Shown: one piece after another, positions 1-10,727 of the stretch
Numbering within the stretch: the first letter of the stretch is position 1
Layout of the letters: every line of letters begins with the position of its first letter
Assembly: GCF_001411555.2 (NCBI RefSeq)
Contig: NC_049907.1
Span: 8,688,243 to 8,752,242, forward strand
Length of the DNA stretch: 64,000 nt
Origin: Juglans regia
Lineage: Eukaryota; Streptophyta; Magnoliopsida; Fagales; Juglandaceae
Reading direction: 5' to 3'
Notes under the pieces: generated by a model
Told to the model about the DNA's origin: nothing
The model's input: the letters and a program-made list of their open reading frames with translations, nothing else
The model's database searches: none
Translations under genes and position numbers: made by a program

Positions 1-519
1 TTAGCTTAGTTTATTTGTAATATATTGTTCACATTCTTTATGTGTTTTAGGGTATGAGGCTGTGATATTTTTTTACTATTATTTTTTTTTATTTTGTAAA
101 AGACAATTTCCTGCAATCCAAAATCGAGGAAAATAACTTTTTGGTAATGCTTATTTATGTCGATAAAAATAGTTGAGAATAATGATTTGCAACTAGAAAT
201 AAATTTTGCTTGCAAATCATTATTTGTGGCGATGGTATCACTGAAATGAGTTAATCTTCAACACTGAATTGCACCTAAAAGAAGCCACGACCCAAAAAAT
301 GAAAATGAATCTTTGAGGTGCATGATTTTAACATTATATGGTGGAGGAATCATTTGATCAAGCTTTATACGCATTATTAATGCAAGCTATATATGGAGCT
401 GATCACAAGCTATATATGGAGTATACAGATATTCAATGAAGCATCCCATAAAACAATCCAACATTGCAATTCAGATCCCACAAAGAAGGTGAAAAAATTC
501 AGCCAGCAACAAAAAATAA
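1..519. other. AT-rich intergenic DNA with a diverged duplicate of 26.15-26.8 kb
   Basis: No gene is supported here. From about 240 to 400 the sequence is a recognisable but diverged copy of 26,150-26,290 and 26,688-26,760: shared stretches include ttgcacctaaaagaa, gaatctttga, ttttaacatta and ctttatacgca. The 26-kb copy carries an extra ~400 bp that is absent here (see the solo LTR at 26,292). The short reading frame near 6-215 (-) is AT-rich and has no recognisable motif. Confidence 0.6.
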
Positions 520-678
520 CTAGAAAAACTGTAAGGAATGTAGCCCAGAATAATCCTTACGGATAAGGCCTTTCAACCTGCGAGGAGCATCCCCCAAGCT
601 ATTCCAAACAAGATTAAATCCTTCTGCCCCTTGTTTAGCCAACCAGTCTGCCACTTGATTACTCCCTCGATCGTCACA
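520..678 (-). pseudogene. LINE-type RNase H-like C-terminal fragment
   Basis: The minus strand reads about 50 codons containing SNQVADWLAKQG, then an acidic/aromatic tail and a stop at 520-522. The N-x-VADxLA pattern is the conserved end of the RNase H-like domain (RVT_3 type) of plant non-LTR retrotransposons and related proteins. No reverse transcriptase lies beside it, so it is an isolated scrap. Its upper end overlaps the start of the duplicated peptidase exon in a short shared stretch (actccctcgatc). It could instead derive from a stand-alone RNase H-like gene. Confidence 0.55.
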
Positions 679-890
679 CTTCACCTAAGATCCCCCGTCT
701 TCGCTCACGAAGTTGTTTCTGGTGTAAACACCTACCAAATTGTTGGATCAAAATCTGCTAACTACTACTTGAATGTGAATTACTAGATTTAGATTTGTTT
801 GGCACAAGGAGTCCTATGGATTATGTGTGTTAAGTTGTCATTTTATAACGTCAGTGACTGTTTACCCCGCTCTAGTTTGAAACTGTGCAA
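661..890 (+). pseudogene. Truncated duplicate of the proline-iminopeptidase-like gene (exon 1 end and intron 1)
   Basis: 661-735 matches the end of exon 1 of the intact gene at 29,047 (shared stretches cttcacctaa, gtcttcgctc and cgaagt) and runs past the donor into intron 1 (taccaaattgttggat, gaatgtgaattac, ggcacaaggagtccta). At about 816 it jumps to sequence that in the intact gene lies at 30,438-30,510 (tgttaagttg, cagtgactg, ttacccc/tgct). There is no start codon, no downstream exon and no promoter. It is a dead gene fragment showing that this locus and 26-30 kb share a duplication. Confidence 0.75.
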
Positions 891-2015
891 AGGTGGTTTT
901 CCCAGTGAAACCTTTAAACCGACTTCTTACAAACATAGCATCAGATGGTGGGAGCAAAATAAAATGAAATAAATAAGAATAAAAAGGAAATTGGCTCTTT
1001 ACGACATTCCAGCAACTAGTAAGTCTTGTTGTCAACATGTGCCAATACATTAATTACCATTGACTTAGACCATTTTTCCCCTACCACCCAAAGGGAGAGA
1101 AAAGAAAGAGATAAATCGGATAGTGATATCGGTTTTAGCATAACAAAGATGAAAATTGAAGTGGGGAAAGAAGTTGTTCTTGAGGCATGACGTTGTCTTG
1201 ATCTGCTTTGGAGTATACAGAGGAAAGAAACGAATACTAGTGAAGAAAATCAACTTCAAAACACAGTCTAGAGTCACGCAAACCACCGAAAGATGATGAC
1301 TAAACTATGAGGTGAAATGGCCACCAACTCCAGCCCCTGTGGAGTACAGAAGTAGTTGTTATTCAGGGGAAAGGGAGAAAAATGAAGCTTCAATTTGCGA
1401 AATCACCGTCACCCAAAAGTTTGAGTGGATGGAAAGAGCTAGATTTAATTATTTATAACATATCCTTAATACTTCTTCTCACATGTGGGTTAGATTCCTC
1501 CAAAATAAGCGGATCCATCGCATGGAATATTTAACTGAGAATCTAGTTCTGATATGATAAATCACCACTTATCTAAAAATCTTGATCTGATTGAAAAAAG
1601 TAGACTTATTTATTTATATGATATCCTTAACACAATTATAACCACGCAATCAACCATAAGTGTCGCAAAATTATCTTTGCTGTCTAGTCTGAAACTTGAC
1701 GCATACAAATAACTCAATTGAATATAACTCATCAACACCGATATGGAATACATCTACCTTTTATCTGGTTTGTTCCAGATGGAAAGAATGGAACCCACCA
1801 TGGACATGCATGGATACCGCAACACCGATGCGCTCGCACAAGCAAAGCCTTGAGAAACTGAGGTTCTTCAACCAGTCTTTCTGTGTGATGCCGAATGTTC
1901 CAACCAGAACACGTTTTGGGCAGAACATAGGACTACATCATATTTTCTTCCGCGTATGACAATAGATGCATTTCAAACTTTTGAGTAATCCCTTCGTCCA
2001 GATCCTACAGCCATC
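891..2015. other. Intergenic DNA, no gene recognised
   Basis: This is mixed-composition DNA downstream of the PPR gene. Short reading frames on both strands (for example 862-1,286 minus and 1,696-1,959 plus) carry no family motif. Imperfect similarity between about 1,438-1,480 and 1,600-1,640 (atttatttat...atatccttaa) hints at an old decayed repeat. The PPR 3' UTR should lie just below 2,015, but I see no reliable polyadenylation signal. Confidence 0.5.
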
Positions 2016-4325
2016 CTACGCAGTAGAAACAGAAACTTCGTATCCTTGAACAAATTTTTTCAACTTTCCCGTTTCACCTACTGCAGGAAGCCATTCCGTA
2101 AGTACCTCCATGGTTATGTAATCAGGATTACATGCCTGTTCAACCATTCTGTCCATGAGGTCAAATGCTTTCTGCAAGAAATTTTTCTCTCTCAGACCTT
2201 TGAACATAGCATTGTATGTGGTAACATTAGGCCTTACCCCCTTAACTTTCATTTCATCCATCAGAGAAAGAGCAAGCTCTACTTCATTCGTTTTGCAAAG
2301 AGAATCTATTAGAATATTGTATATTACATTGTTGGGAGGAACCTTTGACGAAGAGCTCATATCTCTGAAAATCTTCATTGCGTCTTCATTTTTTCCATAT
2401 AAGCAGTATGCGTGTATCAGAGCTCCATAAGTGACAACTGTGGGCACAAGACCCTGGTTAACCATCTTTCTCAGAACTCTATGGGCGGTTGCGAAGTTTC
2501 CAGATTTGCTCAAATAGGAAATCAAGGTGTTATATGTGACACTATCAGCCTGAACTCCAGCTTGCTCCATTTCTTTGAGCATCTCATAAGCTTTATCCAA
2601 TTTGTTCTTCCTACAGAACCCACCAATGAGAACATTGTAGCACACAATATCAAGGCAGAATCCAGCTTCTTTCAACATCGATACGACAGAGCTGGCATCA
2701 TCCATCCTTCCAGCTTGGCTCAAACCAGATATTAATGTATAATAAACAATTGCATCTGGGGAGCATCCATCCTTCGACATTTGATTGAAAAGTTCCATTG
2801 CTTTATCAATATTGTTAACATTACAAAAAGCATTAATCAAGGTTGTAAACGTCACAGCATTCCCTTTCAGACCTTCACTTCGCATTTCATCGAAGAACTG
2901 AACTGCACTATTGATCCTCCCATGTCTGCACATACCATCAACCAAAGTATTAAGGGTGATTACATTAGGAAATACTGTTTCCTTGTTCATCTGATCAAAG
3001 AGCTCTTGTGCCCTCTCAATTTCGCCAGCTTTGCAGAAGCCATTAATCAAGCAATTATAGGTAACAGTATTTGGCATACATTTATTTTCAGATCTCATCT
3101 GATCCATCAAAGTCAACCCTTCTTCTTGCCTCCCAACTTTACAAAGTCCATCAATCAAAGTATTATATGTGATTACATCAGGTTCAACAGACAACCCATC
3201 ACTCACTCCTTTCATTTTCTCAAAAACCTCCAGTGCCTCATCGACCCTCCGAGCCTTGCACATATGATTAATAAGGATCCCAAAAGTTACCACATCTGGC
3301 TGAATATCCATCTCTTTCATCTCGGTCATGAGCGTATTCATCCTTTCAAAATCCCCATCCCTTCCCAACCCCGTCAAAAGTGCATTGCAAGAAGCGGCTT
3401 CCAGCGTACCACCAGCCTTCATCACATCATGTAAAACATCCCAAGCACGACCTATCTTTTTATTCCTGCACAACTTGGTAATCAATTGCGTAAGTTTAAA
3501 GGAATCTGGAACCACACCGTGTGCACCTAATTTTGACACCAACCCAACAATCTCCTCGTCACTAATACTTCTTCCAAACAACTTCCTTCCCGACAATGCA
3601 GCAAAAACAACACCACCTGTAATATCATTGGGCGGACAGTCCGCACCTGGTTGAAGCATTTCATCAAGCATGTTAAGTGCCTCCACGATGCGCCCTGATT
3701 TGAAAAGCACATCAACCACCACATTGTAAAAGTGCGTGTTTTTTAGAGACGGGTCTAGCTCGTCAACTACAGCCAGCGCCACGTCCACCCTTTCGGCCCT
3801 TCCCAAGAAACGAACAAGAAGTGTTGCGCCATTAACTGTAAGCGGGATATTCCGCTCTTTGGACGTTCTATAAAGCTCTAACAGCTTGTTCTGCGGATCA
3901 GGTTCGCGGCTAGCGAGCTCGAAAATGGCCTGGAACGTGAAGGACAATGATGTTAACTCCTGTGAAGGCGAATTTGATCGGATGTAGTCGAAGAACTCGA
4001 GGGCTTGGGAAGAAGAGGCCAATCGACGAGTGATTTGGCGAAAAATACCAGGAGAGGAAGGAGAAGAAGAGGAAAAGAGGAGCTGGTGAAGTTGGGTAGA
4101 GTTGGAATGCCCATCTTCTAAGGCTTGGAAGAGTTGGACTGCTTCGTTTATCAACGAGTCCTCGTCTTGTGGTGGTGGTTGTGGTGGTGGAATGGGTTCG
4201 GTGGAGAGGTGGCGGTGGAGGGGATAGTAAGGGATTGCGGGTGTTTGGGGTTTGAGCAGACAGAGGCGGAGGAGGAAGACTGTAGCTTGTTTGGATGAAG
4301 AAAGTGGTACGCTCATTTTGTTCAA
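2016..4325 (-). CDS. P-class pentatricopeptide repeat protein, predicted mitochondrial
   Basis: This is an intact, intronless 769-residue protein. Residues 1-45 are rich in Ser, Leu, Arg and Pro with almost no acidic residues, as in an organelle-targeting presequence. From about residue 190 to 750 it is built of repeats near 35 residues with the PPR signature (VTYNTLI, CKAGEIERAQELF, NVITLNTLVDGMC). No E, DYW or MutS-type C-terminal domain is visible, so it is P class. Such proteins bind organelle RNA and stabilise, process or help translate transcripts; the target cannot be read from sequence. Length and architecture resemble Arabidopsis At3g61520. A second Met at codon 4 is an alternative start. 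The gypsy LTR begins about 265 bp upstream, limiting the native promoter space. Plus-strand frames inside this gene are shadows. Confidence 0.95.
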   Translation of the reverse strand: MNKMSVPLSSSKQATVFLLRLCLLKPQTPAIPYYPLHRHLSTEPIPPPQPPPQDEDSLINEAVQLFQALEDGHSNSTQLHQLLFSSSSPSSPGIFRQITRRLASSSQALEFFDYIRSNSPSQELTSLSFTFQAIFELASREPDPQNKLLELYRTSKERNIPLTVNGATLLVRFLGRAERVDVALAVVDELDPSLKNTHFYNVVVDVLFKSGRIVEALNMLDEMLQPGADCPPNDITGGVVFAALSGRKLFGRSISDEEIVGLVSKLGAHGVVPDSFKLTQLITKLCRNKKIGRAWDVLHDVMKAGGTLEAASCNALLTGLGRDGDFERMNTLMTEMKEMDIQPDVVTFGILINHMCKARRVDEALEVFEKMKGVSDGLSVEPDVITYNTLIDGLCKVGRQEEGLTLMDQMRSENKCMPNTVTYNCLINGFCKAGEIERAQELFDQMNKETVFPNVITLNTLVDGMCRHGRINSAVQFFDEMRSEGLKGNAVTFTTLINAFCNVNNIDKAMELFNQMSKDGCSPDAIVYYTLISGLSQAGRMDDASSVVSMLKEAGFCLDIVCYNVLIGGFCRKNKLDKAYEMLKEMEQAGVQADSVTYNTLISYLSKSGNFATAHRVLRKMVNQGLVPTVVTYGALIHAYCLYGKNEDAMKIFRDMSSSSKVPPNNVIYNILIDSLCKTNEVELALSLMDEMKVKGVRPNVTTYNAMFKGLREKNFLQKAFDLMDRMVEQACNPDYITMEVLTEWLPAVGETGKLKKFVQGYEVSVSTA

Positions 4326-4589
4326 GCGAAGATGCTACGACCCTCCACAGTTGCTCTCAAAGACAAAAATCTAGCAAATTGAGGCCTCTGATTCTGCCTA
4401 TTACTAGATATACAACAACAGAAGACTAGGGTTCGGCGTTCAAAGGAGCGTCGTGTTTCTCCCCCATCGAACTCGATGGGTTCGGCTTTCACTTCAGACG
4501 CGAGGATGGAGTTTGAACAAGGTTCCTTTGGAAGTGAGTTAAAAAGATGAGTTACAAATAAAAATTAAATAAAAGTTGAAATTGAAATT
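4326..4589. promoter_or_regulatory. Short 5' region of the PPR gene up to the gypsy LTR
   Basis: About 264 bp separate the PPR start codon from the 5' LTR. This stretch must hold the 5' UTR and whatever native core promoter remains. I see no convincing TATA box on the minus strand. Two short related stretches (tttgaacaaggttcc near 4,513 and tttgaacaggttcc near 4,588) bracket its distal part and blur the LTR border. Confidence 0.4.
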
Positions 4590-5031
4590 TGAACAGGTTC
4601 CGTCTGAAGCCGAGTCCATCCGCGAGTCCAGAAAGACTCGTGAATCGCTTAAGCTAAGAGCCCTATAAGTAAAGGACTCACAACCACAATTACAGGTGAG
4701 ATAATCCCGAATTGTGGGGGATGAGGCTCAAGTACGAATATCTTGCATGAGATAACGTCCACAAAATAAGAGATATCCTCTACATTTAATTGATAGATCA
4801 CAAAAGATAAGCACGAAAGATTGGCGATCAGAGTTATTCGCCACCACGCCGCATCCTTTTATAAATAATTCAGTGGAGGTAACATCTTCCATCATGATCT
4901 CTACTTTTATATACTTATTCTTATATCGTTACTGCCTTAAGCATCTAAGTTTACACAGGGTAACCAACGTCGTCTCTTTATTACAACAAGTGTCAATCGT
5001 GTGGTTGGTGGTGTGAAACACGTCCTTAACA
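4590..5031 (+). repeat. 5' LTR of the gypsy element
   Basis: This matches 14,993-15,448 over nearly its whole length and ends in ...acacgtccttaaca. A TATA-like ttttataaata lies near 4,857. Immediately 3' is tggtgccgtatgtgg (from 5,033), which sits where the primer-binding site is expected; I do not assign the tRNA. The start is placed at a TG (4,590) but homology is clear only from about 4,598. Confidence 0.82.
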
Positions 5032-5041
5032 GTGGTGCCGT

Positions 5042-7010
5042 ATGTGGCATCTTTACAGACTTCAATGTGATTTTCACATGCCAACCTTCACGAGATCACA
5101 AGTCGACCGAGATATGAGACCCAGCATGACGGAGGCAGAAGGAAGGTTAGCGGAAGCGGAAGCGGAGGAAAATCTGAAGCAAGTGATAGCAGTTGTTGAA
5201 CAACATCAAAAAGAGAACGAGGAACTAAAACAACAGAGGGATAATCCCCCTGCCCAAAACAGGCAATCTGAAACGGATGTGCACAGTGCAAAGGAAGTTA
5301 ATAGTGAAGAAATGGAGAAAAAAAGAACATGCATGATGAAATACGCACTTGAGTAGTCAAATATGAGGAGATTGCCAAAAGGATGGGCGGCTCCTCCTTC
5401 GGGGACCAAGTCCTCACATGCACGGACCTCCCTTGCAACGAGGAAATCATGGTGCTCCCCCTGCCGACTAAATTCAAGGTACCACAGATCGACTCATATG
5501 ACTGGTCCAAAGATCCCATTGATCACCTGGAGAATTTCAAAACGCACATGACTCTCCATGGCTTCCTAAGGGAGGTGGCTTGCCGCACCTTCCTGTTAAC
5601 TCTAAAGGGCCAAGCACGGGGATGGTTTGAGGCCCTTCACCCCAGATCAATTGGCAACTTTAAGGAGCTCGCTAAACAGTTTCTTACGCAATTTAAGGCT
5701 AGCAGAAGACGTCGCAAACCGGCGGCCTATCTGTTAATCGTAAAACAAAAATAGGGGGAGAATATGAAGAGTTAGCTAACACGCTTCAACAAGGAGAGAC
5801 TCACCACTAAGGATTAGGATAAAAAAAAATCACTTTTAGCTGCACTACTAGGAGGAATCTGGCCTCGAAGCCCTTTCATGGCTGAATTGGCTAGATGAAC
5901 TCCATCCATCCTAAATAGGGGTGGCAATATGTAACATGACCCCGTTAACCCAATACGAGCATGACACAATAACAGCGGGTTAGGGTTTAGCCTTAACGGG
6001 TTCGGGTCAAAACAGATTGACCCGTTAAGACATGATTGCTTAACGGGTCACTAACGGGTCAACCCGTTATCACCCGTTAAGAAAATTAAATTTACCTTTA
6101 TACCCTTAGACCTAAAGGGCAAGGACGCTCCACTTCCTTCTTCAAGTTCTAAATTTGTTTAGATCTGTGTTTTTAATTTTTTATTATATTTAGAATTGTA
6201 ACATTAATATATTTAGATTGTATGTTTTCTTTATTATATTTAGGACATAATTTTAATAATGAATATTATTACAAATTGTGTGGATCATATTTGTTTGGAT
6301 TGTAATTTTAGACTTGTAGTTAGTTTTTTATTTTTTATAGATATTATTTATATTTAAATATTTATATAAAATTAATTAAGTCAAACGGGTCGTGTCGTGT
6401 CGTATCGTGTCTGTTCAAACCATTAATGTAAACGGGTTGAAATGAAACGGGTCGTGTCGTGTTGCGTCGTGTAAGTTTATTTCTTATTCATTAACGAGTC
6501 ATAACGGATCGTGTCGTGTCAATCCGTTATCTTACCGTGTCGTGTTCGGGTTTGAAATTTTAACACGAAATCCTTAACGGGTCGTGTTCGTGTTGACCCA
6601 TTAAGTGTAATGTACATACCTTGATACGATACGAGCACGACCCGTTAACACGATTTGCCACCCCTAATCCTAAAGGAGTTCATGGATCAGGTGGATGACT
6701 TTGTCAATACAAAAGATACTCTACAAGCTATGACAGAACCACTGAAGAAGGAGACAAAGGTAGAAAACAGAAACCAGAGCAACTCTAAATACAAAGACAA
6801 AAAACCAAACGGGTGAAGCCACCCAGAAGATAGGCGAGATCATGGGCACCGACCTATGCATAACAACCCCAATGTGCAAGAAGATGGTAGAAACCCGTGA
6901 AGGGAAAAATTCGTACCTAACAAAGGACGACGCCATTGCACCTACCACTAAAGTTACACCCACTGGACCGAAGAGTGCATCACCCTAAAAAGACAGATTG
7001 AAGAGATGAC
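5042..7010 (+). pseudogene. gag: gypsy gag remnant, interrupted by a MITE
   Basis: Gag would form the virus-like particle. The first part (5,042-5,356) is a coiled-coil-like Glu/Lys/Gln-rich segment; after a frame change, 5,383-5,754 carries the Retrotrans_gag core (DWSKDPIDHLENF, GQARGWFEAL, FKELAKQFLTQF). Reading continues with several stops to 5,907, is split by the MITE at 5,916-6,666, and resumes at 6,667 with DQVDDFVNTKDTL, typical of plant gypsy Gag. No zinc knuckle could be identified. At least two stops and one shift make it non-functional. Confidence 0.8.
5916..6666. mobile_element. hAT-type MITE nested in gypsy gag (751 bp)
   Basis: The element has perfect 12-bp terminal inverted repeats, taggggtggcaa at 5,916-5,927 and ttgccaccccta at 6,655-6,666. 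It is flanked by a perfect 8-bp target duplication, atcctaaa, at 5,908-5,915 and 6,667-6,674. An 8-bp duplication is diagnostic of the hAT superfamily. The interior has no coding capacity and is rich in short units such as cgggtcgtgtcgtgt and their inverts near both ends. Because it splits gag, it inserted after the gypsy element. Confidence 0.93.
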
Positions 7011-7136
7011 TACGAGTGGGGAGTTGGAAAGAATGGTGGCTGATTACATAAATCCACCAAGGGAACCAAATCGGGAGAGAAGCGACAGAAGCCCCAAGCG
7101 CCAGAAACAAGAGGAGTAGAGAAGAAATAACTCCCC

Positions 7137-7739
7137 GTGACCCAGAGGAGATCAGGCGTAGGCACCCTTGGGCGAAATCCGCACTATAGCGGGCAGATTT
7201 GCTGGCAGCGGCGCCCCGACATCCAGACCATCTCGTTCGGGGATGAGGATTGCAAAGGGGTTATATACCCTCATGATGACGCCTTGGTTGTTACACTACT
7301 GATCGCCAACTATACGACCAGACAAGTCTTGGTCGACAATGGAAGCTCTGTTGACATCCTCTTTTGGGATGCGTTCGTTTGAATGGGGATCCCGATGGAC
7401 AAGTTGCGACCATCTCCCTTCCCACTGAAAGGGTTCTCAGGAGAAGCTGTTCAACTTGTCGGCACCATCGCCCTTCCTATAAAAGCAGGACAAGGCACCC
7501 ACACAGTCACCAGCATGACTGACTTTCTAGTAGTCAAGGCCCCGTTGTCTTACAAAGCCATATTGGGGCGCCCCACCCTCAATAACTTAAAAGCGGTCAC
7601 CTCCACATACCACCTCAAGATGAAATTTTCAACAGAAGTGGGAGTGTGCGAAGTCCAAGGAGAGCAGATAGTAGCCCAAGATTGCTATGTTCAAGAACTG
7701 AACACAAGAGCACCAACGGATGCTCTGCAGACAATTTAA
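7137..7739 (+). pseudogene. gypsy aspartic protease domain remnant
   Basis: The retropepsin active-site loop reads LVDNGSSVDILF, with Asn-Gly rather than the usual Thr/Ser-Gly after the catalytic Asp; D-N-G-S-S is normal for this gypsy group. An in-frame stop at 7,380-7,382 interrupts the domain, and reading resumes in the same frame with the flap and C-terminal region (AILGRPTLNNL). The protease would cut the Gag-Pol polyprotein. It follows the gag remnant and precedes the RT linker, as expected. Confidence 0.82.
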
Positions 7740-8470
7740 AAGAACAATTACCGCCAACACTACAACTAGAGGAAGGGCAAGACATGGAGACTAGGGATGA
7801 AGGTAGCCTGTTACAAGCCAAAGCCAACGAGCCCTTGCACATAGTGAAGCTGCATCCAAAACGCCTAGCTGCTACCATAAGGGTTGGCTCCAAGCTCCCA
7901 CCAAAGTATCAAGAAGCCCTGGAACAACTGTTGATTGAGCATAGAGATATATTCTCCTGGAGCTACGAAGAGATGTCCAGGATCGATAATTTGATCATAG
8001 GCCAAGAAAGTACGGCAGAAGAGGAGGTCGTTCATCACTGAGAAGTGCACGACTGTAGCAGAAGAAATCGAGAAACTCCTAGCCGCGAGCTTCATACGGG
8101 AGGCACACTATCTAGAATGGCTAAGGACGTCAAACAACACCTAACGGATCTTAGGGAGTCCTTCACGATATTGCGAAAGTACCAAATGAAGTTGAACCCA
8201 GCCAAATGCACGTTCGGGGTAAATTCGGGCAAATTCCTGGGGTTCATAGTCTTGCAGAGAAGAATAGAGGCTAACACTGAGAAGATAGAAGCAATCTTGA
8301 GAATGGCGCCCCCTCGAACCATCAACGATACTCAGCGACTGGCAGGGAGAATAGCGGCTCTAAACAGGTTTGTATCCCAGTCCACAGATAAATGTCTCCC
8401 ATTTTTTCGTGTTCTAAAGAAAATGCACCCTTGGAATGAAGAATGCGACCAAGCTTTTCAAACGCTGTAG
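7740..8470 (+). pseudogene. gypsy reverse transcriptase remnant lacking its catalytic core
   Basis: 7,740-8,040 (continuing past a stop in a new frame) gives the RT lead-in (HRDIFSWSYEEMSRID). Near 8,115 the sequence jumps to the region that follows the catalytic loop (LNPAKCTFGV, FLGFIV, RLAGRIAALNRF). The fingers and palm, including the segment that should carry the metal-binding YxDD box, are absent: roughly 130-150 codons are missing against family proportions. With this internal deletion no cDNA synthesis is possible. The downstream part reaches the thumb and RNase H boundary at about 8,470. Confidence 0.82.
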
Positions 8471-9310
8471 GGATATTTAGCCAGCCCACCCCTATTAAGG
8501 TAACCTAATCAAGAGAAAGTTTTGTACGTGTACCTGGCAATATCCCCCTAAGCCATGTCAGCTGTCTTAGTGAAAGAAGAGGAAGGAACGCAGGCACCAA
8601 TGTACTATACAAGTAGGGCCCTGAGAGGCACCGAGGTCAGATACCCGCAGATGGAAATGCTGGCATTCTCACTAGTAGTGGCAACGAGAAGGCTGCGGCC
8701 ATACTTACAAGCCCACCCCATAAAGGTCTTAACAGAAAATCCTCTCGGAAGAGTGCTGTAAAACCATATTCCTTTGGACATTTGGTCGCATGGTCCATCA
8801 AGCTCAGCGAGTTTGAAATCAGCTACTCCCCCAGAAACACAATCAATGGCCAAGTACTCACAAATTTTGTTGCAGAGTTTAGCGGGTTCCACGCTGAAAA
8901 CGTAGCCCCACCGCTAGGGAAGCCCTGGACGACCTACGTCGACAGCTCAGCACGCCGGACGGGTGGCGGCATAGGAATACATATCATTACAAAAATAGGA
9001 CAAAACCATTATTTTATGGCAACGTTCTACTTCAAGGTCACCAATAATGAAGTAGAATACAAAACTAGTAGGGTTATCCACTGCTAGGGCATTAGGCGCT
9101 AGACAAGTAGAAGTTAAGGCAAATTCTCAAATAGTGGTGAACCAAGTCACAGAGGCCTATACAACTAACGGGGAAAACTTAAAAAATATCTTGAGTAGGT
9201 ATTAGCATTGCATGACTAGTTCGAACACTTCAACATAATGCAGATTCCAAGGGCAGATAACTCTGTGGCAGATAGATTAGCAAAAGCGGTTTCAACCAGA
9301 AAGGAAGCAG
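8471..9310 (+). pseudogene. gypsy dual RNase H remnants (RT-linked and archaeal-type)
   Basis: 8,555-8,761 carries the RT-linked RNase H (SAVLVKEEEG, YYTSRALRGTEVRYPQMEML, LAFSLVVATRRLRPYLQAH). A second RNase H begins near 8,925 with WTTYVDSSARRTGGGIGI, where the VDxS is the first catalytic Asp, and ends near 9,270 with ADNSVADRLAKA. Possession of this second, archaeal-like RNase H is established for Tat-lineage gypsy elements. Stops near 8,760, 9,085 and 9,200 break it. Confidence 0.8.
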
Positions 9311-9329
9311 AATTACCATGGGAATTTCA

Positions 9330-10623
9330 GCGGAGATTAATTGAAGTGCCAGCTGTAGAAATCTTAGTTGCACAGGTGGGGCTCAAAATGCCAGAATGGG
9401 CCAAGGAAATAGAGGAATTTCTGGATACAAGAAAACTCCCCGTGGGGAAGGAGATGGCAAGAAGATTAAGAAGAAAGCTGTGCGATTTGTCAAAATCGAC
9501 GGGGTTCTGTACAAGAGAGGCTTCGCAACACCTTTACTCAGGTGAATCTCACCCGAGGAAGCGCAATATATACTCGTAGAGATACACGAAGGCATCTGCA
9601 GCAACCACTCAGGTGGAAAAGCATTAGCAAGGAAAGTCCTAAGGATGGGATACTGGCCAAACGCCCTCAGGGACACCCAACAGTTAGCCAGGAGATGTAC
9701 CCAGTGTCAAGCATAAGCCCCAGTTCCCTACTGCCCACTAGAACAATTATCATTAGTCACTTCCTCATGGCTCTTTGCCCAATGGGGAGTCGATCTGGTC
9801 GGTCCTTTCCCACCTGGAAAAGGTGGGGTAAAGCACATGGTCGTAGCAGTCGATTATTTCACGAAATGGGGCAGAAGCATAATCACTAGCTACCATAACA
9901 GCTAAGGTCGTAACCAGGCTTTTATGGAAGAACATTGTGTGCAGGTTCGAGATCTCCAATACAATAATCTCAGACAACGGGAAGTAGTTCAACTCCAAGC
10001 ATTATAGGGCGTGGTGTCAAGAACTCCGAATAAAAGTGAAGTACTCATCACCAGGCAACCCACAGGCAAACGGGCAAACAAAATCAACAAACAAATCCTT
10101 ACTCGGAATTTTGAAAATGAAAGTAGACAATCGGAAGGGCGAATGGACTGAAGAGCTACCATGAGTTTTATGGGCTTACAGGACTTTGGTGAAAACCCCG
10201 ACAGGGGAGACACCTTTCACTTTGGCATATGGGAGCGAAGCAGTTGCCCCCACAGAAGTCGGCTTGCCAACACACCGAACCAGCCACTTTGATCAAACAA
10301 GGAATGACCAAGCTCATAGCGAACAACTAGACCTCCTTGAAGAGATAAGAGAAGAAGTGAAAGTCTAGAATGTCCTTAGCAAGAGAAGAACAGAGCAATA
10401 TTTCAACAAACAGGTCAAGTCGAGGTCGATCAAAGTCGGCGACCTTGTCCTAAGAGAAGCAGGAGTCACCACACGAGACGAAGGGAAGCTCGGTCCACAG
10501 TGGGAAGGGCCTTACGTAGTGACAACTACTAACCGCCAAGGATCATATCGACTCAAAGATAGTGAAAGGAAAGAGTTGCAACACTCATGGAACGCCGAGC
10601 ACCTAAAAAGGTTTTATGCTTAG
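9330..10623 (+). pseudogene. gypsy integrase remnant
   Basis: A zinc-binding H-H-C-C module (EGICSNHSGGK then CTQC) lies at 9,585-9,712, the catalytic core at about 9,785-10,330 (VDLVGPFPPGKGG with Asp 1, ISDNGK with Asp 2), and a C-terminal GPQWEGPYVV motif at 10,492-10,521 (GPY/F type, no chromodomain). In GQTKSTNK the position that should hold the third catalytic acid (Glu) is Lys, so the D,D-35-E triad is lost. Several stop codons interrupt the frame. Integrase would insert the cDNA; this copy is dead. Confidence 0.83.
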
Positions 10624-10727
10624 AAAGTTCATCTTTTGTTTCGTTCATATTCATTTGATATAGAGATAAGGTTCTGTTCTTTTCAGAATATATGTTATTC
10701 CAGTCAATTACTTTGCTGTCGAAAAGA

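Noticed and set aside
1696..1959. 87-codon plus-strand frame upstream of the PPR 3' end
   Set aside because: No start context, domain or similarity is recognised, and neighbouring DNA shows no exon signals.
2046..3724. Several plus- and minus-strand frames of 65-217 codons within the PPR gene
   Set aside because: They are shadows of the intact 769-codon PPR frame; their residues do not form any motif.
6370..6620. Reiterated gtcgtgtcgtgt phrases as a telomere-like or satellite repeat
   Set aside because: They are confined to the MITE at 5,916-6,666 and its relatives, are short and irregular, and do not match the plant telomere unit.
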